A DNA stretch of 64,000 bases. It comes from Magnetospirillum sulfuroxidans. GTDB lineage: Bacteria > Pseudomonadota > Alphaproteobacteria > Rhodospirillales > Magnetospirillaceae. The position numbers and the translations under genes are program-made. The notes under the pieces are model-generated. The model was not told the origin of the DNA, did not search any database, and was given only the letters and a program-made list of their open reading frames with translations. How positions within the stretch are numbered: the first letter of the stretch is position 1; every line of letters starts with the position of its first letter. Shown here in pieces: positions 8,700 through 17,362 of the stretch. Location of the stretch: contig NZ_JAGTUF010000003.1 of the NCBI RefSeq assembly GCF_018224925.1, forward strand, positions 186,001 to 250,000, given 5' to 3'.

Positions 8700-9917
8700 T
8701 CAGGCGACGCCCATCTTCTTCTTCAGGTTTTCGTCCAGCTTGTCCAGGAACTGGGTGGTGGTCAGCCACGGCTGCTTGGGGCCGATCAGGATGGCCAGAT
8801 CCTTGGTCATGAAGCCCGATTCGACCGTTTCGACGCAGACTTCTTCCAGGGCGGTGGCGAACTTGGCCACTTCGGGAGTGTTGTCGAACTGGGCGCGGTA
8901 CAGCAGGCCGCGGGTCCAGGCGAAGATCGAGGCGATCGGGTTGGTCGAGGTTTCCTTGCCCTTCTGGTGCTCGCGGTAGTGACGGGTCACGGTGCCGTGG
9001 GCGGCTTCGGCCTCGACGGTCTTGCCATCGGGGGACAGCAGGACCGAGGTCATCAGACCCAGGCTGCCGAAGCCCTGGGCGACGGTGTCGGATTGCACAT
9101 CGCCGTCATAATTCTTACAGGCCCAGACGAATTCACCCGACCACTTCAGCGCCGAAGCGACCATGTCATCGATCAGGCGGTGTTCGTAGGTCATGCCGTA
9201 TTTGTCGAACTCGGCCTTGAATTCCTTCTCGTAGACTTCCTGGAAGATGTCCTTGAAGCGACCGTCATAGGCCTTGAGAATGGTGTTCTTGGTCGACAGA
9301 TAGACCGGCCACTTCTTGGCCAGACCGTAATTCATGCAGGCGCGGGCGAAACCACGGATGGATTCATCCAGGTTGTACATGCCCATGGCAACGCCCGAGC
9401 TGGGGAAGTTGAACACTTCGTGTTCGATGACCTGACCATCTTCGCCGACGAACTTCATGGTCAGCGTGCCGGGACCGGGCACCTTGAAATCGGTGGCGCG
9501 GTACTGGTCGCCGAAAGCATGGCGACCGATGACGATGGGCTTGGTCCAGCCGGGGACCAGACGCGGCACGTTGGTGCAGATGATCGGCTCGCGGAACACG
9601 GTGCCGTCAAGGATGTTGCGGATGGTGCCGTTGGGCGATTTCCACATCTTCTTGAGGTTGAATTCCTTCACCCGCGCTTCGTCGGGGGTGATGGTGGCGC
9701 ATTTGACGCCGACGCCGTACTTCTTGATGGCTTCGGCGGCATCGACGGTAACCTGATCGTTGGTTTCGTCGCGGTATTCGACGCCCAGATCGTAGTACTT
9801 CAGATCCACATCCAGGTAGGGCAGGATCAGCTTGTCCTTAATGAATTTCCAGATGATGCGGGTCATCTCGTCGCCGTCGAGCTCGACGATAGGATTGGTG
9901 ACCTTGATCTTATTCAT
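8700..9917 (-). CDS. icd: NADP-dependent isocitrate dehydrogenase (type II)
   Basis: TCA-cycle enzyme that oxidatively decarboxylates isocitrate to 2-oxoglutarate with NADP. The 405-residue protein matches the homodimeric type II (eukaryote-like) enzymes found in alphaproteobacteria, not the E. coli type. Family stretches include [16 protein letters not shown] at the N-terminus, the substrate-loop region [18 protein letters not shown], the Tyr region [13 protein letters not shown] and [15 protein letters not shown] near the C-terminus. I choose ATG 9917, preceded by GGGGAA at suitable spacing and giving the standard family start; an upstream in-frame ATG (9953) has no ribosome binding site. 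It stands alone with its own terminator. Confidence 0.97.
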   Translation of the reverse strand: MNKIKVTNPIVELDGDEMTRIIWKFIKDKLILPYLDVDLKYYDLGVEYRDETNDQVTVDAAEAIKKYGVGVKCATITPDEARVKEFNLKKMWKSPNGTIRNILDGTVFREPIICTNVPRLVPGWTKPIVIGRHAFGDQYRATDFKVPGPGTLTMKFVGEDGQVIEHEVFNFPSSGVAMGMYNLDESIRGFARACMNYGLAKKWPVYLSTKNTILKAYDGRFKDIFQEVYEKEFKAEFDKYGMTYEHRLIDDMVASALKWSGEFVWACKNYDGDVQSDTVAQGFGSLGLMTSVLLSPDGKTVEAEAAHGTVTRHYREHQKGKETSTNPIASIFAWTRGLLYRAQFDNTPEVAKFATALEEVCVETVESGFMTKDLAILIGPKQPWLTTTQFLDKLDENLKKKMGVA

Positions 9918-10203
9918 CGACGTGTTCCCCGTGTTGACGGTATTGGCAAACATTCCGCTGGGGCGCGGCTCACGTCACGCGGAGACCTGACAAACCCCGG
10001 ACAGCGGGGCACGATAACATCCTCGACCACGAACGCAAGCGGCAAAAACTACACCTATGGATGGGAAACGGGCAGGGCGGGCAATTCGGTATTGTTTTTC
10101 CGGCACCCATAAATTTCACAACTCGTGATATTGTCACAGACGTCCGGTCGGGCTTGGGATATAGCCCCCGACATTCAGATCAATTGGACGGAAGGATTTT
10201 CCG

Positions 10204-10662
10204 ATGCGTTCCATCACCAAGGCTTTGACCGCCGCTGTTTTCGCCATTGCCGTGACCGGCCTCGCCACCGAGGCGCTGGCTCAGCAAAAGCCGGATGAAG
10301 CCCTGAAGATGCGCCAGGGCTTGTTCCAGGCGGTAAAGATGAATTTCGGCCCGATCGGCGCTTTCGCCCAGGGGAAGGGCGATCTGCCGGCCGACGCCGC
10401 CGCCAAGGCCGAGAATTTGGTGGCCCTGGCCAAGATCCTGCCCATGGCCTTCGCCAAGGGTACGGAAAACCTTCCCCACAGCGACACCAAGGCGGAAGCC
10501 TTCACCTCGGCCGATTTCCTTAAGGGCTTCACCATGCTGGAAGAAGCCTCGGCCAAGCTGGCCGTCGCCGCCAAGGCCGGTGACGCCGATGGCATCAAGG
10601 CCGCCGTCGGTGGCGTCGGCAAGGCCTGCAAGGGCTGCCACGACAATTTCCGCAAGGATTAA
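10204..10662 (+). CDS. Cytochrome c' (class II c-type cytochrome)
   Basis: Periplasmic haem protein of the four-helix cytochrome c' family, known for binding NO and CO and common in photosynthetic and denitrifying proteobacteria. It has a signal peptide (MRSITKALTAAVFAIAVTGL, cleaved near EALAQ), a helical body starting KPDEALKMRQGLFQAV, and the C-terminal haem site KACKGCHDNFRKD (CxxCH) exactly where the family has it. GGAAGGA lies 6 bases before the ATG. The neighbouring convergent gene encodes a b561-type cytochrome, a frequent partner, so the pair may share electron transfer. Length (152 residues) is normal. Confidence 0.93.
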   Translation: MRSITKALTAAVFAIAVTGLATEALAQQKPDEALKMRQGLFQAVKMNFGPIGAFAQGKGDLPADAAAKAENLVALAKILPMAFAKGTENLPHSDTKAEAFTSADFLKGFTMLEEASAKLAVAAKAGDADGIKAAVGGVGKACKGCHDNFRKD

Positions 10663-10700
10663 TGTCGGGTCGTCCGGCCAGGACGTTCTTGTGATGAAAC

Positions 10701-10730
10701 AACCCCGCCGGAGACATCTGGCGGGGTTGT
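10701..10730 (+). terminator. Terminator after cytochrome c'
   Basis: A 10-bp GC-rich inverted repeat, CAACCCCGCC (10701-10710) and GGCGGGGTTG (10721-10730), around a 10-base loop, 38 bases past the cytochrome c' stop. TCCTTTT follows on the plus strand. The opposite gene also ends nearby, so it may serve both. Confidence 0.7.
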
Positions 10731-10774
10731 CCTTTTGCGGGGGGTGAACACGTCTCCCCGCGAGGTCTTGTCCC

Positions 10775-10814
10775 TTAAAACGCCGGAGCCGGGTCTTTAA
10801 AACGCCGGAGCCGG
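10775..10814. repeat. Tandem 18-bp repeat at the cytochrome b561 stop codon
   Basis: TTAAAACGCCGGAGCCGG occurs twice, at 10775-10792 and 10797-10814, separated by GTCT (period 22). The second copy encodes the last codons and stop of the minus-strand b561 gene; the first copy repeats them downstream. It looks like a recent short tandem duplication. Confidence 0.85.
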
Positions 10815-11477
10815 CAAGGCGGCCAAGGTGCCCCAGACCAGGGCGGCGCACACCGCCAACGCGGCCAAGGCCAGCAAGGGGTTGCGGAAACGGATGCCGG
10901 CAACGGTGGTGGGAACTTTCTTGGTGCCGGTGATCATCGCCTCGACCATGTCGTCTTTCTTGACGAAGCGGTAAAACGCCACCGCCGCCAGATGCAGGAC
11001 GATGAAGGCCAGCAACAACTTGAAGCAGATGCGGTGGACGGTCGAGATCAGGGCCACGCTTTTGGCCGACAACAGATGGGCCAGCGGCCCTTCGCTCAGG
11101 ATGTCGTCGCTGGTGAACAGGCCGGTAAGGCTTTGCACCAAGACCAGACTTAACAGCGCCAAGACGCTGAACGCGCCCAACGGGTTGTGGCCGACCGAGC
11201 GCACGGCGCCGGTGCGGGCGGCGCTCAGATAGGCGCGAATGGCCTTGGGGCCGCGGACAAAGTGGGAAAAGCGAGCGGTTTCGCTGCCGATAAGGCCCCA
11301 GACCAGGCGGAACAGGATCAACACCAGCACCGCCGGGCCGATTATCATATGGAGATCAAGTTTGCCTAATTCGCCGCTGACCCCCAACGCCACGATCAGG
11401 GCCACCAAAAGCCAATGGAACAGGCGGGTTGGCAGGTCCCAGACCTTGACCCGGTGGGAGTGATCGGATGGGCGCAT
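10797..11477 (-). CDS. Cytochrome b561-type membrane protein
   Basis: Inner-membrane di-haem b-type cytochrome of 226 residues that would pass electrons between the membrane and periplasmic cytochromes. The sequence opens KVWDLPTRLFHWLLV, the usual first haem-ligand helix, and has four to five membrane helices with further His residues in DLHMIIGPAVL, STVHRICFKLLL and IVLHLAAVAFYRF. The family resembles the b-subunit of NiFe hydrogenases, but no hydrogenase is nearby. ATG 11477 has a perfect AGGAGG 6 bases upstream, so the longer in-frame extension to 11582 is rejected. It converges on the cytochrome c' gene and probably works with it. Confidence 0.9.
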   Translation of the reverse strand: MRPSDHSHRVKVWDLPTRLFHWLLVALIVALGVSGELGKLDLHMIIGPAVLVLILFRLVWGLIGSETARFSHFVRGPKAIRAYLSAARTGAVRSVGHNPLGAFSVLALLSLVLVQSLTGLFTSDDILSEGPLAHLLSAKSVALISTVHRICFKLLLAFIVLHLAAVAFYRFVKKDDMVEAMITGTKKVPTTVAGIRFRNPLLALAALAVCAALVWGTLAALPAPAF

Positions 11478-11627
11478 GATACTTCCTCCTGTTAATTCGC
11501 CCTGATTTTCCCGCCTTGCGAGGGGGCGGTCAATGGCCTGAACCGCAGAGAGGCCATGCTGCGCTTGCTCCCAGGGACGCAAGGCGTTAGGTTTGAGGCA
11601 TATTTCATAGCCACTCAGGTGGACCGC

Positions 11628-12563
11628 TTGACCCGACCCGTACTCATATCTCTTATCGGATTGGCCGCCGCCGTGCTGGCCATCATCCTGGCCCTTAGCT
11701 TGGGTAAGGATGATGACCCCAAGACGGTGGCGCAGCCGTCATCGGCGGTGACCGCACCGGGAGTATCCGGGGATGCCGCCTCGGGCGAACCCAGTTTCGA
11801 TGTGGTCCGGATCGGCGAACGCGGCGATGCGGTTCTGGCTGGTCGGGCGGTGCCCAAGGCGGAAGTGGTGATCTTGGATGGTGGCGTCGAAATCGGCCGC
11901 ACCATTGCCGATGGTCGGGGGGAATGGGTGTTCGTGCCCAATAATCCCATGGCGCCGGGGGCGCGGCAATTGACCTTGCAGGCGCATAACCCCGACGGGT
12001 CCGTGGTCGGTTCCGGGGCTCCGGTGGTATTGGTGGTGCCGGACCGGCCGTCTGAGCAGATTCTTGCCTTCAAGCCGCTGCCCGGAGGCGGCGCCAAGCT
12101 GTTGATCGGCCCGCCCTTGGGCGAGGGCGGCATCTCCGTCGATATTGTCGAGACCGACGACAAGGGCAAGTTGTTCATCGGCGGTCGCGGCCCCAAGGGC
12201 GGCAAGGTGCACGTCTATGTCGGCAATAATTTCGTCGGCGCCGTCGTCATTGATGGTGATGGCAATTGGAAAACGCTGAGTGCGGCCCCCAAGGCGGAAA
12301 ATATCACCGTCCGGGCCGATCTGGTCGATGACAAGGGCAAGGTCCTGGCGCGGGTGGAAATGCCGATGGCGGCGCAAGCCGGCCTGCAGGCGACCGCCGA
12401 TACCGCCATTGTGGTGTCCGCCGGCAATTCGTTGTGGCGGATCGCCCGGCGGATTTATGGAACGGGCGATGCCTATACGGTGATCTACAAAGCCAATAAG
12501 GACAACATCCGCAATCCTGACCTGATCTATCCGGGCCAGGTGTTCCAGCTGCCCAAGCGCTGA
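11628..12563 (+). CDS. Membrane-anchored LysM-domain protein
   Basis: Envelope protein of about 311 residues. It starts with an uncleaved membrane anchor (about residues 5-25, LISLIGLAAAVLAIILAL), followed by a flexible Ala/Pro linker and two Ig-like or carboxypeptidase-regulatory-like beta domains with the pattern GxxxAGRAVPKAEVVILDGG and RGPKGGKVHVYVGNN. A C-terminal LysM domain carries VSAGNSLWRIARRIYGTG and ends DLIYPGQVFQLPK, as usual. LysM binds peptidoglycan. I prefer TTG 11628 because AGGTGG lies 5 bases upstream. The longer frame from ATG 11556 uses rare codons and would put about 24 extra residues before the anchor; GTG 11619 is also possible. Confidence 0.88.
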   Translation: MTRPVLISLIGLAAAVLAIILALSLGKDDDPKTVAQPSSAVTAPGVSGDAASGEPSFDVVRIGERGDAVLAGRAVPKAEVVILDGGVEIGRTIADGRGEWVFVPNNPMAPGARQLTLQAHNPDGSVVGSGAPVVLVVPDRPSEQILAFKPLPGGGAKLLIGPPLGEGGISVDIVETDDKGKLFIGGRGPKGGKVHVYVGNNFVGAVVIDGDGNWKTLSAAPKAENITVRADLVDDKGKVLARVEMPMAAQAGLQATADTAIVVSAGNSLWRIARRIYGTGDAYTVIYKANKDNIRNPDLIYPGQVFQLPKR

Positions 12564-12571
12564 TCAGGCGA

Positions 12572-13078
12572 TCAGCGCCGCGTCGCGGCGGGAAGCGCTT
12601 TTTTTCGCCATTCCGGCCGCAGGGCTGCGTCGCCTTTTTTCGCCGGCGCCATGGGCGGGCGAATGTACAAGGCGATCAGATCCAGATAGGGCGTGGCCGG
12701 GATCAGTTGTGCCGCTACCGTGGCGATCAGTTTGGTGGCGGTGACCGGGCGTTCGATGGCCATCTCGGTGCCCAGGACCATCCGGCCCAAGGCGACGCGG
12801 AAACTGGGGCTGAGAACGTCGTTGGCGCGGCGCATGATCTGGTTCAATCCAGCGCGGGCCACCGGGGATTCGGCGGAAAACGGCATCGGCCCGACATCGC
12901 CGACGATGCGCAGGGCGCCGTGTTCCTCGGCCTCTTCGTAGCGGATGGCGAAGCGGATGTCGTGGAAGGTGAAGTCGAATTGAAACACGCCGCCCGGATT
13001 GATGGGCAGCGCTTCCAGGGCTTCGATATCCAACGGCAGACACATGCCGCCGATAATGAGGTGCTTGGGATCGGACAT
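12572..13078 (-). CDS. Hypothetical cytoplasmic protein
   Basis: Family not recognised. From ATG 13078 it has 168 residues, no signal peptide and no clear membrane segment. The first half is beta-rich (KHLIIGGMCLPLDIEAL, GGVFQFDFTFHDIRFAIRYE, HGALRIVGDVGPMPF) and the second half is helical (GLNQIMRRANDVL, RPVTATKLIATVAAQLI), ending in a basic tail. It is convergent with the LysM gene, whose stop is 9 bases away, and divergent from psd. Codon use fits the genome. Other in-frame starts up to 13174 have poorer codon use. Confidence 0.65.
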   Translation of the reverse strand: MSDPKHLIIGGMCLPLDIEALEALPINPGGVFQFDFTFHDIRFAIRYEEAEEHGALRIVGDVGPMPFSAESPVARAGLNQIMRRANDVLSPSFRVALGRMVLGTEMAIERPVTATKLIATVAAQLIPATPYLDLIALYIRPPMAPAKKGDAALRPEWRKKALPAATRR

Positions 13079-13212
13079 GGGCGCTTTGATTGTTTCACGG
13101 ACACTGCGGTGACCGTAGCACGTCCGGATTCCGGATAAAACCGCCATAAGCCTATTAACGGCGGGCGCTGCCACGTTTACAATGCGCCGCCATCCAACGC
13201 ACGAGGTTTACC

Positions 13213-13920
13213 TTGCAGTCTCAAAATCTTTCGATGTCCAGCTACATCATGGTTCCCATTCATCGGGAAGGCTGGCCGTTCATCGCCTTGTTCGCGGTCG
13301 CGGCCCTGTTGCTGGGGTGGCTGTGGGGGCCGCTGGGCTGGTTGGGGCTGATGGCGACCTTGTGGTGCGTCTATTTCTTCCGCAATCCCGACCGGGTGAC
13401 GCCGACCCGCGAGGGGCTGGTGATCAGCCCCGCCGATGGCGTCGTCTGCTTGGTCGGCGACGCGGTGCCGCCGGCCGAGTTGGGGTTGGGGGATCTTGCG
13501 CGCCCGCGTGTTTGCGTGTTCATGAGTGTGTTCGACGTTCACGTCAATCGTGCGCCGCTGAGCGGCCGGGTCACCAAACTGGCCTATCACGCCGGCAAGT
13601 TCGTCAACGCGGCGCTGGACAAAGCGAGCGAAGAAAACGAGCGGATGGCCGTCGCCCTGGAATTGGCCGATGGTCGCTCGATCGCTTTTGTCCAGATCGC
13701 CGGTTTGGTGGCGCGGCGGATCAAGTGCGATCTGGTGGAAGGTCAACAAATCCGCGCGGGCGAACGCTTTGGTTTGATCCGGTTCGGATCGCGCGTTGAT
13801 GTTTATTTCCCCGATGGGGTGCAGCCGCAAGTGGCCTTGGGGCAGCGCTGCATCGCCGGCGAGACGGTTCTGGCCGATCTTGCCGCCGCCGAGCCGGCCC
13901 GTCTGGGCGAGGTGCGCTGA
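13213..13920 (+). CDS. psd: Phosphatidylserine decarboxylase, short (PSD-B-like) form
   Basis: Converts phosphatidylserine to phosphatidylethanolamine in the inner membrane. The 235-residue protein belongs to the short alphaproteobacterial class: an N-terminal membrane hairpin (about residues 22-55), [18 protein letters not shown], then [14 protein letters not shown] and [14 protein letters not shown]. The FGSR motif corresponds to the LGST-type self-cleavage site that generates the pyruvoyl group at Ser. TTG 13213 has GAGG 7 bases before it; ATG 13234 is the alternative. It runs one base ahead of pssA, so the two consecutive steps of phosphatidylethanolamine synthesis form one operon. Confidence 0.94.
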   Translation: MQSQNLSMSSYIMVPIHREGWPFIALFAVAALLLGWLWGPLGWLGLMATLWCVYFFRNPDRVTPTREGLVISPADGVVCLVGDAVPPAELGLGDLARPRVCVFMSVFDVHVNRAPLSGRVTKLAYHAGKFVNAALDKASEENERMAVALELADGRSIAFVQIAGLVARRIKCDLVEGQQIRAGERFGLIRFGSRVDVYFPDGVQPQVALGQRCIAGETVLADLAAAEPARLGEVR

Positions 13921-13921
13921 G

Positions 13922-14773
13922 ATGTTCCGGCAGCGCGCGCAGGAGGGGCAAAAGCGGCGGCGGATCATTCGTCCGCCGAAGCTGCCGGGTTTGTCGTTGA
14001 ACAAGTTGATCCCCAACATCCTGACCGTGTTGGCCTTGTGCGCGGGGCTGACCTCGATCCGCTTCGCCCTGCATGGCAAATGGGAACATGCGGTGCTGGC
14101 CATCGTGTTGGCGGCCATTCTCGACGGTCTGGACGGACGGGTGGCGCGGTTGCTGCAGGGGACGTCGAAATTCGGCGCCGAGCTTGACTCGCTGTCCGAT
14201 TTCGTCAGTTTCGGCGTGGCTCCGGCCATGGTGCTGTATTTTTGGACCATGCAGGGGGCGGGGGGCTTCGGCTGGGCCTTGGTTCTGCTGTTCGCGGTTT
14301 GCTGCGCCCTGCGTCTGGCCCGTTTCAACACCATGTTGGGGCAGGCCGATCTGCCGCCTTACGCCTATAATTTCTTCACCGGCATTCCGGCGCCGGCCGC
14401 CGCCGGGGTGGTGCTGCTGCCCATGGTCGCCAGTTTCGAATTCGGCCCGGCCTTTTTCGCGCGGCCCAGTGTGGTTTCGGTGTTTTTGCTGGGCGTGGCG
14501 TTTCTGATGGTCAGCACCATTCCGACCTTTTCCTTTAAAAAGGTGCGGATCCCCAATGCCTGGGTGTTGCCGGTGCTGTTGATTGTTGGCTTGCTCGCCG
14601 CTTTTTTGGTGACCGAGCCGTGGTTGACCCTGGTGGTGCTGGGATTTGCCTATCTGGGTTTGATTCCGGTCAGCATCCGGGCCTTCCGTCATCTCAAGCG
14701 TCAGGCCGAGCAAGTCGTTCACCCGTTGCCGCCCGAGGGGGCGGATAGTGGCGAAAATGCCACGGCGCCGTGA
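13922..14773 (+). CDS. pssA: CDP-diacylglycerol-serine O-phosphatidyltransferase
   Basis: Makes phosphatidylserine from CDP-diacylglycerol and serine, supplying the decarboxylase encoded immediately upstream (start one base after its stop). The CDP-alcohol phosphotransferase signature is complete: DGLDGRVARLL followed by GAELDSLSDF, that is D-x2-DG-x2-AR-x8-G-x3-D-x3-D. About eight membrane helices follow, and the N-terminus is basic (QKRRRIIRPPK). The length of 283 residues is normal for the integral-membrane type II enzyme. An in-frame extension inside psd to 13796 is rejected because it would overlap psd heavily. Confidence 0.96.
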   Translation: MFRQRAQEGQKRRRIIRPPKLPGLSLNKLIPNILTVLALCAGLTSIRFALHGKWEHAVLAIVLAAILDGLDGRVARLLQGTSKFGAELDSLSDFVSFGVAPAMVLYFWTMQGAGGFGWALVLLFAVCCALRLARFNTMLGQADLPPYAYNFFTGIPAPAAAGVVLLPMVASFEFGPAFFARPSVVSVFLLGVAFLMVSTIPTFSFKKVRIPNAWVLPVLLIVGLLAAFLVTEPWLTLVVLGFAYLGLIPVSIRAFRHLKRQAEQVVHPLPPEGADSGENATAP

Positions 14774-14879
14774 AACATTGAAGCGCCTCTAAGACGGCTG
14801 TTGCGGGCGGGCGTCGTCTTGCGGTAGAAATCCCGCTAATAGTTTGCGAACGTGATTAATGCACAAGGAAGACCTTTCA

Positions 14880-15839
14880 ATGCGCACCATGAAGACTCTG
14901 CTGGTTGCTGGCGTTCTCGCCGCCCTGCCTGTCGCCGCCAATGCCCAGTGGTATATGGGCCTTGATGGCGGCGCCAATTATCTGCAAGACCCGGGTTCGG
15001 CCACTGGCAGCGATTCCGATTGGGGTTGGGTTGGCTTGGGCCAGGTCGGTTACAGCTTCGGCGCCCCCAAGGTGGAATTCGAAGTCGGCTATCGCTCCAA
15101 CGACAGCATCGACTCGGTCAGCACCATGGTTAACGGCCTGTACGATTTCATGCCGAACAGCAAGTGGCATCCCTTCGTCGGCGCCGGTATCGGTTGGGCT
15201 TGGTTGGACGGTGATTTCGCCGGCAACAACGCCCGCAATTCCGACAATTCCTTCGCTTACCAGGGCATTGCCGGCGTCGGTTACGACATCGACAGCAACT
15301 GGGCTTTGAAGGCTCAGTATCGCTACTTCGCCACCCTGGACGCCGATGTGGGCACCGCTAATTCCGGTGACTCGGATTACCGCAACCACTCGATCCTGGC
15401 CGGCTTCACCTATAAGTTCGGCGCTCCGGCTCCGGTCGTTGCCGCCCCGGCCCCGGCCCCGGTTGCCGCCCCGGCTCCCGCTCCGGTCGCCAAGCCGGCC
15501 CCGGCTCCGCTGAAGAACTTCATCGTGTTCTTCGACTTCAACAAGTCGGACATCACCCCGGAAGCGTCGAAGATCATCACCCAGGCGGTTGATACCGCCA
15601 AGAAGGGTGGTTCCAGCCGTGTTGAACTGACCGGTCACGCCGACCGTTCGGGCCCGGACAAGTACAACATGGCTCTGTCGCTGAAGCGCGCCAATGCCGT
15701 CAAGGCCAACATGGTCAAGCAGGGCATCCCCGCCGACCAGATCTCGGTGGTCGGCAAGGGCGAAACCGCTCCGCTGGTGCAGACCCCCGATGGTGTGCGC
15801 GAGCCGCAGAACCGTCGCGTCGAAATCGTCCTGCCCTAA
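14880..15839 (+). CDS. OmpA-family outer-membrane protein
   Basis: Structural porin-like protein of 319 residues linking the outer membrane to peptidoglycan. Signal peptide MRTMKTLLVAGVLAALPVAA (cleaved after NAQ); an N-terminal eight-strand barrel of about 160 residues with alternating aromatic residues (QWYMGLDGGANYL, FAYQGIAGVGYDI). Then an Ala-Pro hinge (APAPVAAPAPAPVAKPAPAP), and a C-terminal OmpA domain starting FIVFFDFNKSDITPEAS. That domain carries the peptidoglycan-binding TGHADRSG and the closing NRRVEIVLP. ATG 14880 has AAGGAAG 8 bases upstream, better than the in-frame ATG at 14859. A strong terminator follows, as expected for an abundant protein. Confidence 0.95.
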   Translation: MRTMKTLLVAGVLAALPVAANAQWYMGLDGGANYLQDPGSATGSDSDWGWVGLGQVGYSFGAPKVEFEVGYRSNDSIDSVSTMVNGLYDFMPNSKWHPFVGAGIGWAWLDGDFAGNNARNSDNSFAYQGIAGVGYDIDSNWALKAQYRYFATLDADVGTANSGDSDYRNHSILAGFTYKFGAPAPVVAAPAPAPVAAPAPAPVAKPAPAPLKNFIVFFDFNKSDITPEASKIITQAVDTAKKGGSSRVELTGHADRSGPDKYNMALSLKRANAVKANMVKQGIPADQISVVGKGETAPLVQTPDGVREPQNRRVEIVLP

Positions 15840-15860
15840 TCGGCTGCGACGTTACGATCA

Positions 15861-15889
15861 ACCCCCGGCCGCAAGGCCGGGGGTTTTTT
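15861..15889 (+). terminator. Strong intrinsic terminator of the OmpA-like gene
   Basis: Perfect 10-bp stem ACCCCCGGCC / GGCCGGGGGT with a GCAA tetraloop, immediately followed by TTTTT, 21 bases past the stop codon. Confidence 0.93.
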
Positions 15890-16059
15890 GTTGTCTTCGC
15901 GGTGGGGCGCGTCTTGTATCGCTTGTTTTCGGCGAGGGGCTTCACCAGGGGGCGGGGCGTGGGCTTCCGGTTCGGCCCACTCAAGGGGCCGTGCCGCTCA
16001 TGCCAGGGGGGGCAGGGGGGCAGGCAGCCCGTCCGGCTGCCGCCGATTGACGCCCCCGA

Positions 16060-16090
16060 TGATCGGTTCGGATCAGCGGGATATGGGGGA
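16060..16090. repeat. Dispersed repeat, copy 1
   Basis: A roughly 30-base element, beginning TGATCGGTT and continuing GATCAGCGGGATA then GGGGG. It recurs at 52966-52996 with two adjacent bases swapped (CG in place of GC) and one T/G change. It includes the stop codon of the SGNH hydrolase gene. The first half (TGATC...GATCA) can form a small hairpin. Confidence 0.6.
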
Positions 16091-16672
16091 AGACTGAAAC
16101 CACGCCTGCCAGTGTGGCCAATCTTCGACCAGAGTGGCCAGGGCGGTGTAGCCACCGATCGCGGGATGGGCGCCGTCTTGGGCGCGGGCTTCCTCCATCC
16201 AAGCGGAGGATTGGCGTAATCGGGCATGCACCGGCAAATAGGCGATACCCAAGCTGTGGCAAAGGGATGCCATGTGCGGGCACAAGCTGGCGACGCGGTC
16301 ATCGCTGACATCATCGTCAGCGATGGGGGCGGGGCCGATCATCAGGGTTGGGGCAAAGGCCAAGGCCGCCCTGAGAATACGGGCTGTGTGATCCAGGCTG
16401 ATGGCACGGGGAACGTTCTGGGCGGCATCGTTGGCCCCGAACGAGAAGACTAATCGACGGTTGGGGTGGGCTTTGAGCCGGCTTTCGGCCTCGGCCACCC
16501 AACGGGCCAAGACGTCGCGACTGGTGTCGCCGCGAATTCCCAGATTGTAAAGGGTCAGGTCATGGCCGCCTTGGCCTTGGCGGGCACAGACGCGCCCGAC
16601 CCAGCCCAGCATGGCGGGGTCGCCGCAGCCATTGACGAAGCTATCGCCAAAAAAACAGATGCGCATGGCCAT
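16073..16672 (-). CDS. SGNH/GDSL-family hydrolase
   Basis: Esterase or lipase-like hydrolase of 199 residues, probably cytoplasmic as there is no signal peptide. All four SGNH blocks are visible: Ser in FFGDSFVNG (block I), Gly in LGIRGDTS (II), Asn in FSFGANDAAQN (III), and Asp-x-x-His in AQDGAHPAIGGY (V). The length is typical of the compact lysophospholipase L1/TesA-like group. The substrate cannot be read from the sequence. It starts at ATG 16672 or the second ATG two codons later, 12 bases downstream of another minus-strand gene, so they may be one transcript. Its last codons lie in a short dispersed repeat. Confidence 0.9.
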   Translation of the reverse strand: MAMRICFFGDSFVNGCGDPAMLGWVGRVCARQGQGGHDLTLYNLGIRGDTSRDVLARWVAEAESRLKAHPNRRLVFSFGANDAAQNVPRAISLDHTARILRAALAFAPTLMIGPAPIADDDVSDDRVASLCPHMASLCHSLGIAYLPVHARLRQSSAWMEEARAQDGAHPAIGGYTALATLVEDWPHWQAWFQSSPISR

Positions 16673-16684
16673 GACGGCCAGACC

Positions 16685-17272
16685 TTAGCCCTTGGCGTCG
16701 GCGGTGCGCGTCGGCTTGGGCTTGTCGGCCTTGGTCTTTTCCACCTTCGCCTTGGTCGGCGCCGGGGCGATGACCTTGGCTTGCTTGACCGGGCTGGCGG
16801 GCGTGGTGGCCGCGCAATTGGCGGTCGCCGGCATGGGCTTTTCGATGCTGTCGACGGCCCAGGCTTCCATTTCGGTCGGCGACAGGGCGAGCACGGTGTC
16901 GAACAGCTTGGCTTGGGTGTCGCAGTAATCTTCCACATGCTGGGCGCGCATGGAGGCGTCATTGGACAATTGCGTGACATAGCGGTCCATGCCGCTTTGA
17001 CCCTTGCCCAGGCGGCTGAACAGACCGCGCAGCTGATTGGCGTTGCTGTTCATCATCGGGCCGAAGCGGTTGACCCAGGAAGACCACTTGTCGTGGAAAT
17101 TCACCTCGCCGCCCTGACATTTCAAGGCGGCGACCATCAGTTCGTAATGCAACTGACGGACCTGCATCGCCCTGACATCTTGGTGGGTATAGCATTGCGG
17201 CTTGGCAAAGGCCGGGGCGGCAATGGTGACGCAAAGAAGGGCGGCAATGGCACTGCTGGTCTTACGGCTCAC
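16685..17272 (-). CDS. Exported hypothetical protein with a Lys/Pro-rich tail
   Basis: Not recognised. It has 195 residues with a signal peptide (MSRKTSSAIAALLCVTIAAP, cleaved after AFA). The mature domain is helical and about 115 residues long, with several Cys (PQCYTHQ, LKCQGGE, DYCDTQ) that may form disulfides. A low-complexity basic tail rich in Lys, Ala, Pro and Thr (from about residue 155) may bind nucleic acid, polysaccharide or an acidic partner. It lies 12 bases upstream of the SGNH hydrolase on the same strand. Codon use is ordinary for the window. Confidence 0.75.
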   Translation of the reverse strand: MSRKTSSAIAALLCVTIAAPAFAKPQCYTHQDVRAMQVRQLHYELMVAALKCQGGEVNFHDKWSSWVNRFGPMMNSNANQLRGLFSRLGKGQSGMDRYVTQLSNDASMRAQHVEDYCDTQAKLFDTVLALSPTEMEAWAVDSIEKPMPATANCAATTPASPVKQAKVIAPAPTKAKVEKTKADKPKPTRTADAKG

Positions 17273-17362
17273 TCAGGCCTCGCTGGGGTCAGGGGAGATT
17301 GGCGGCGCCAGTTTGGCGAAGCGCTGGGGAAATAGCAACATTTCCTGCCGTCCTATTTGCGG

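Noticed and set aside
16060-16090. Attachment site or integron-like recombination site
   Set aside because: The element is repeated at 52.97 kb, but no integrase, tRNA gene or mobile gene is near either copy, so I call it only a dispersed repeat.
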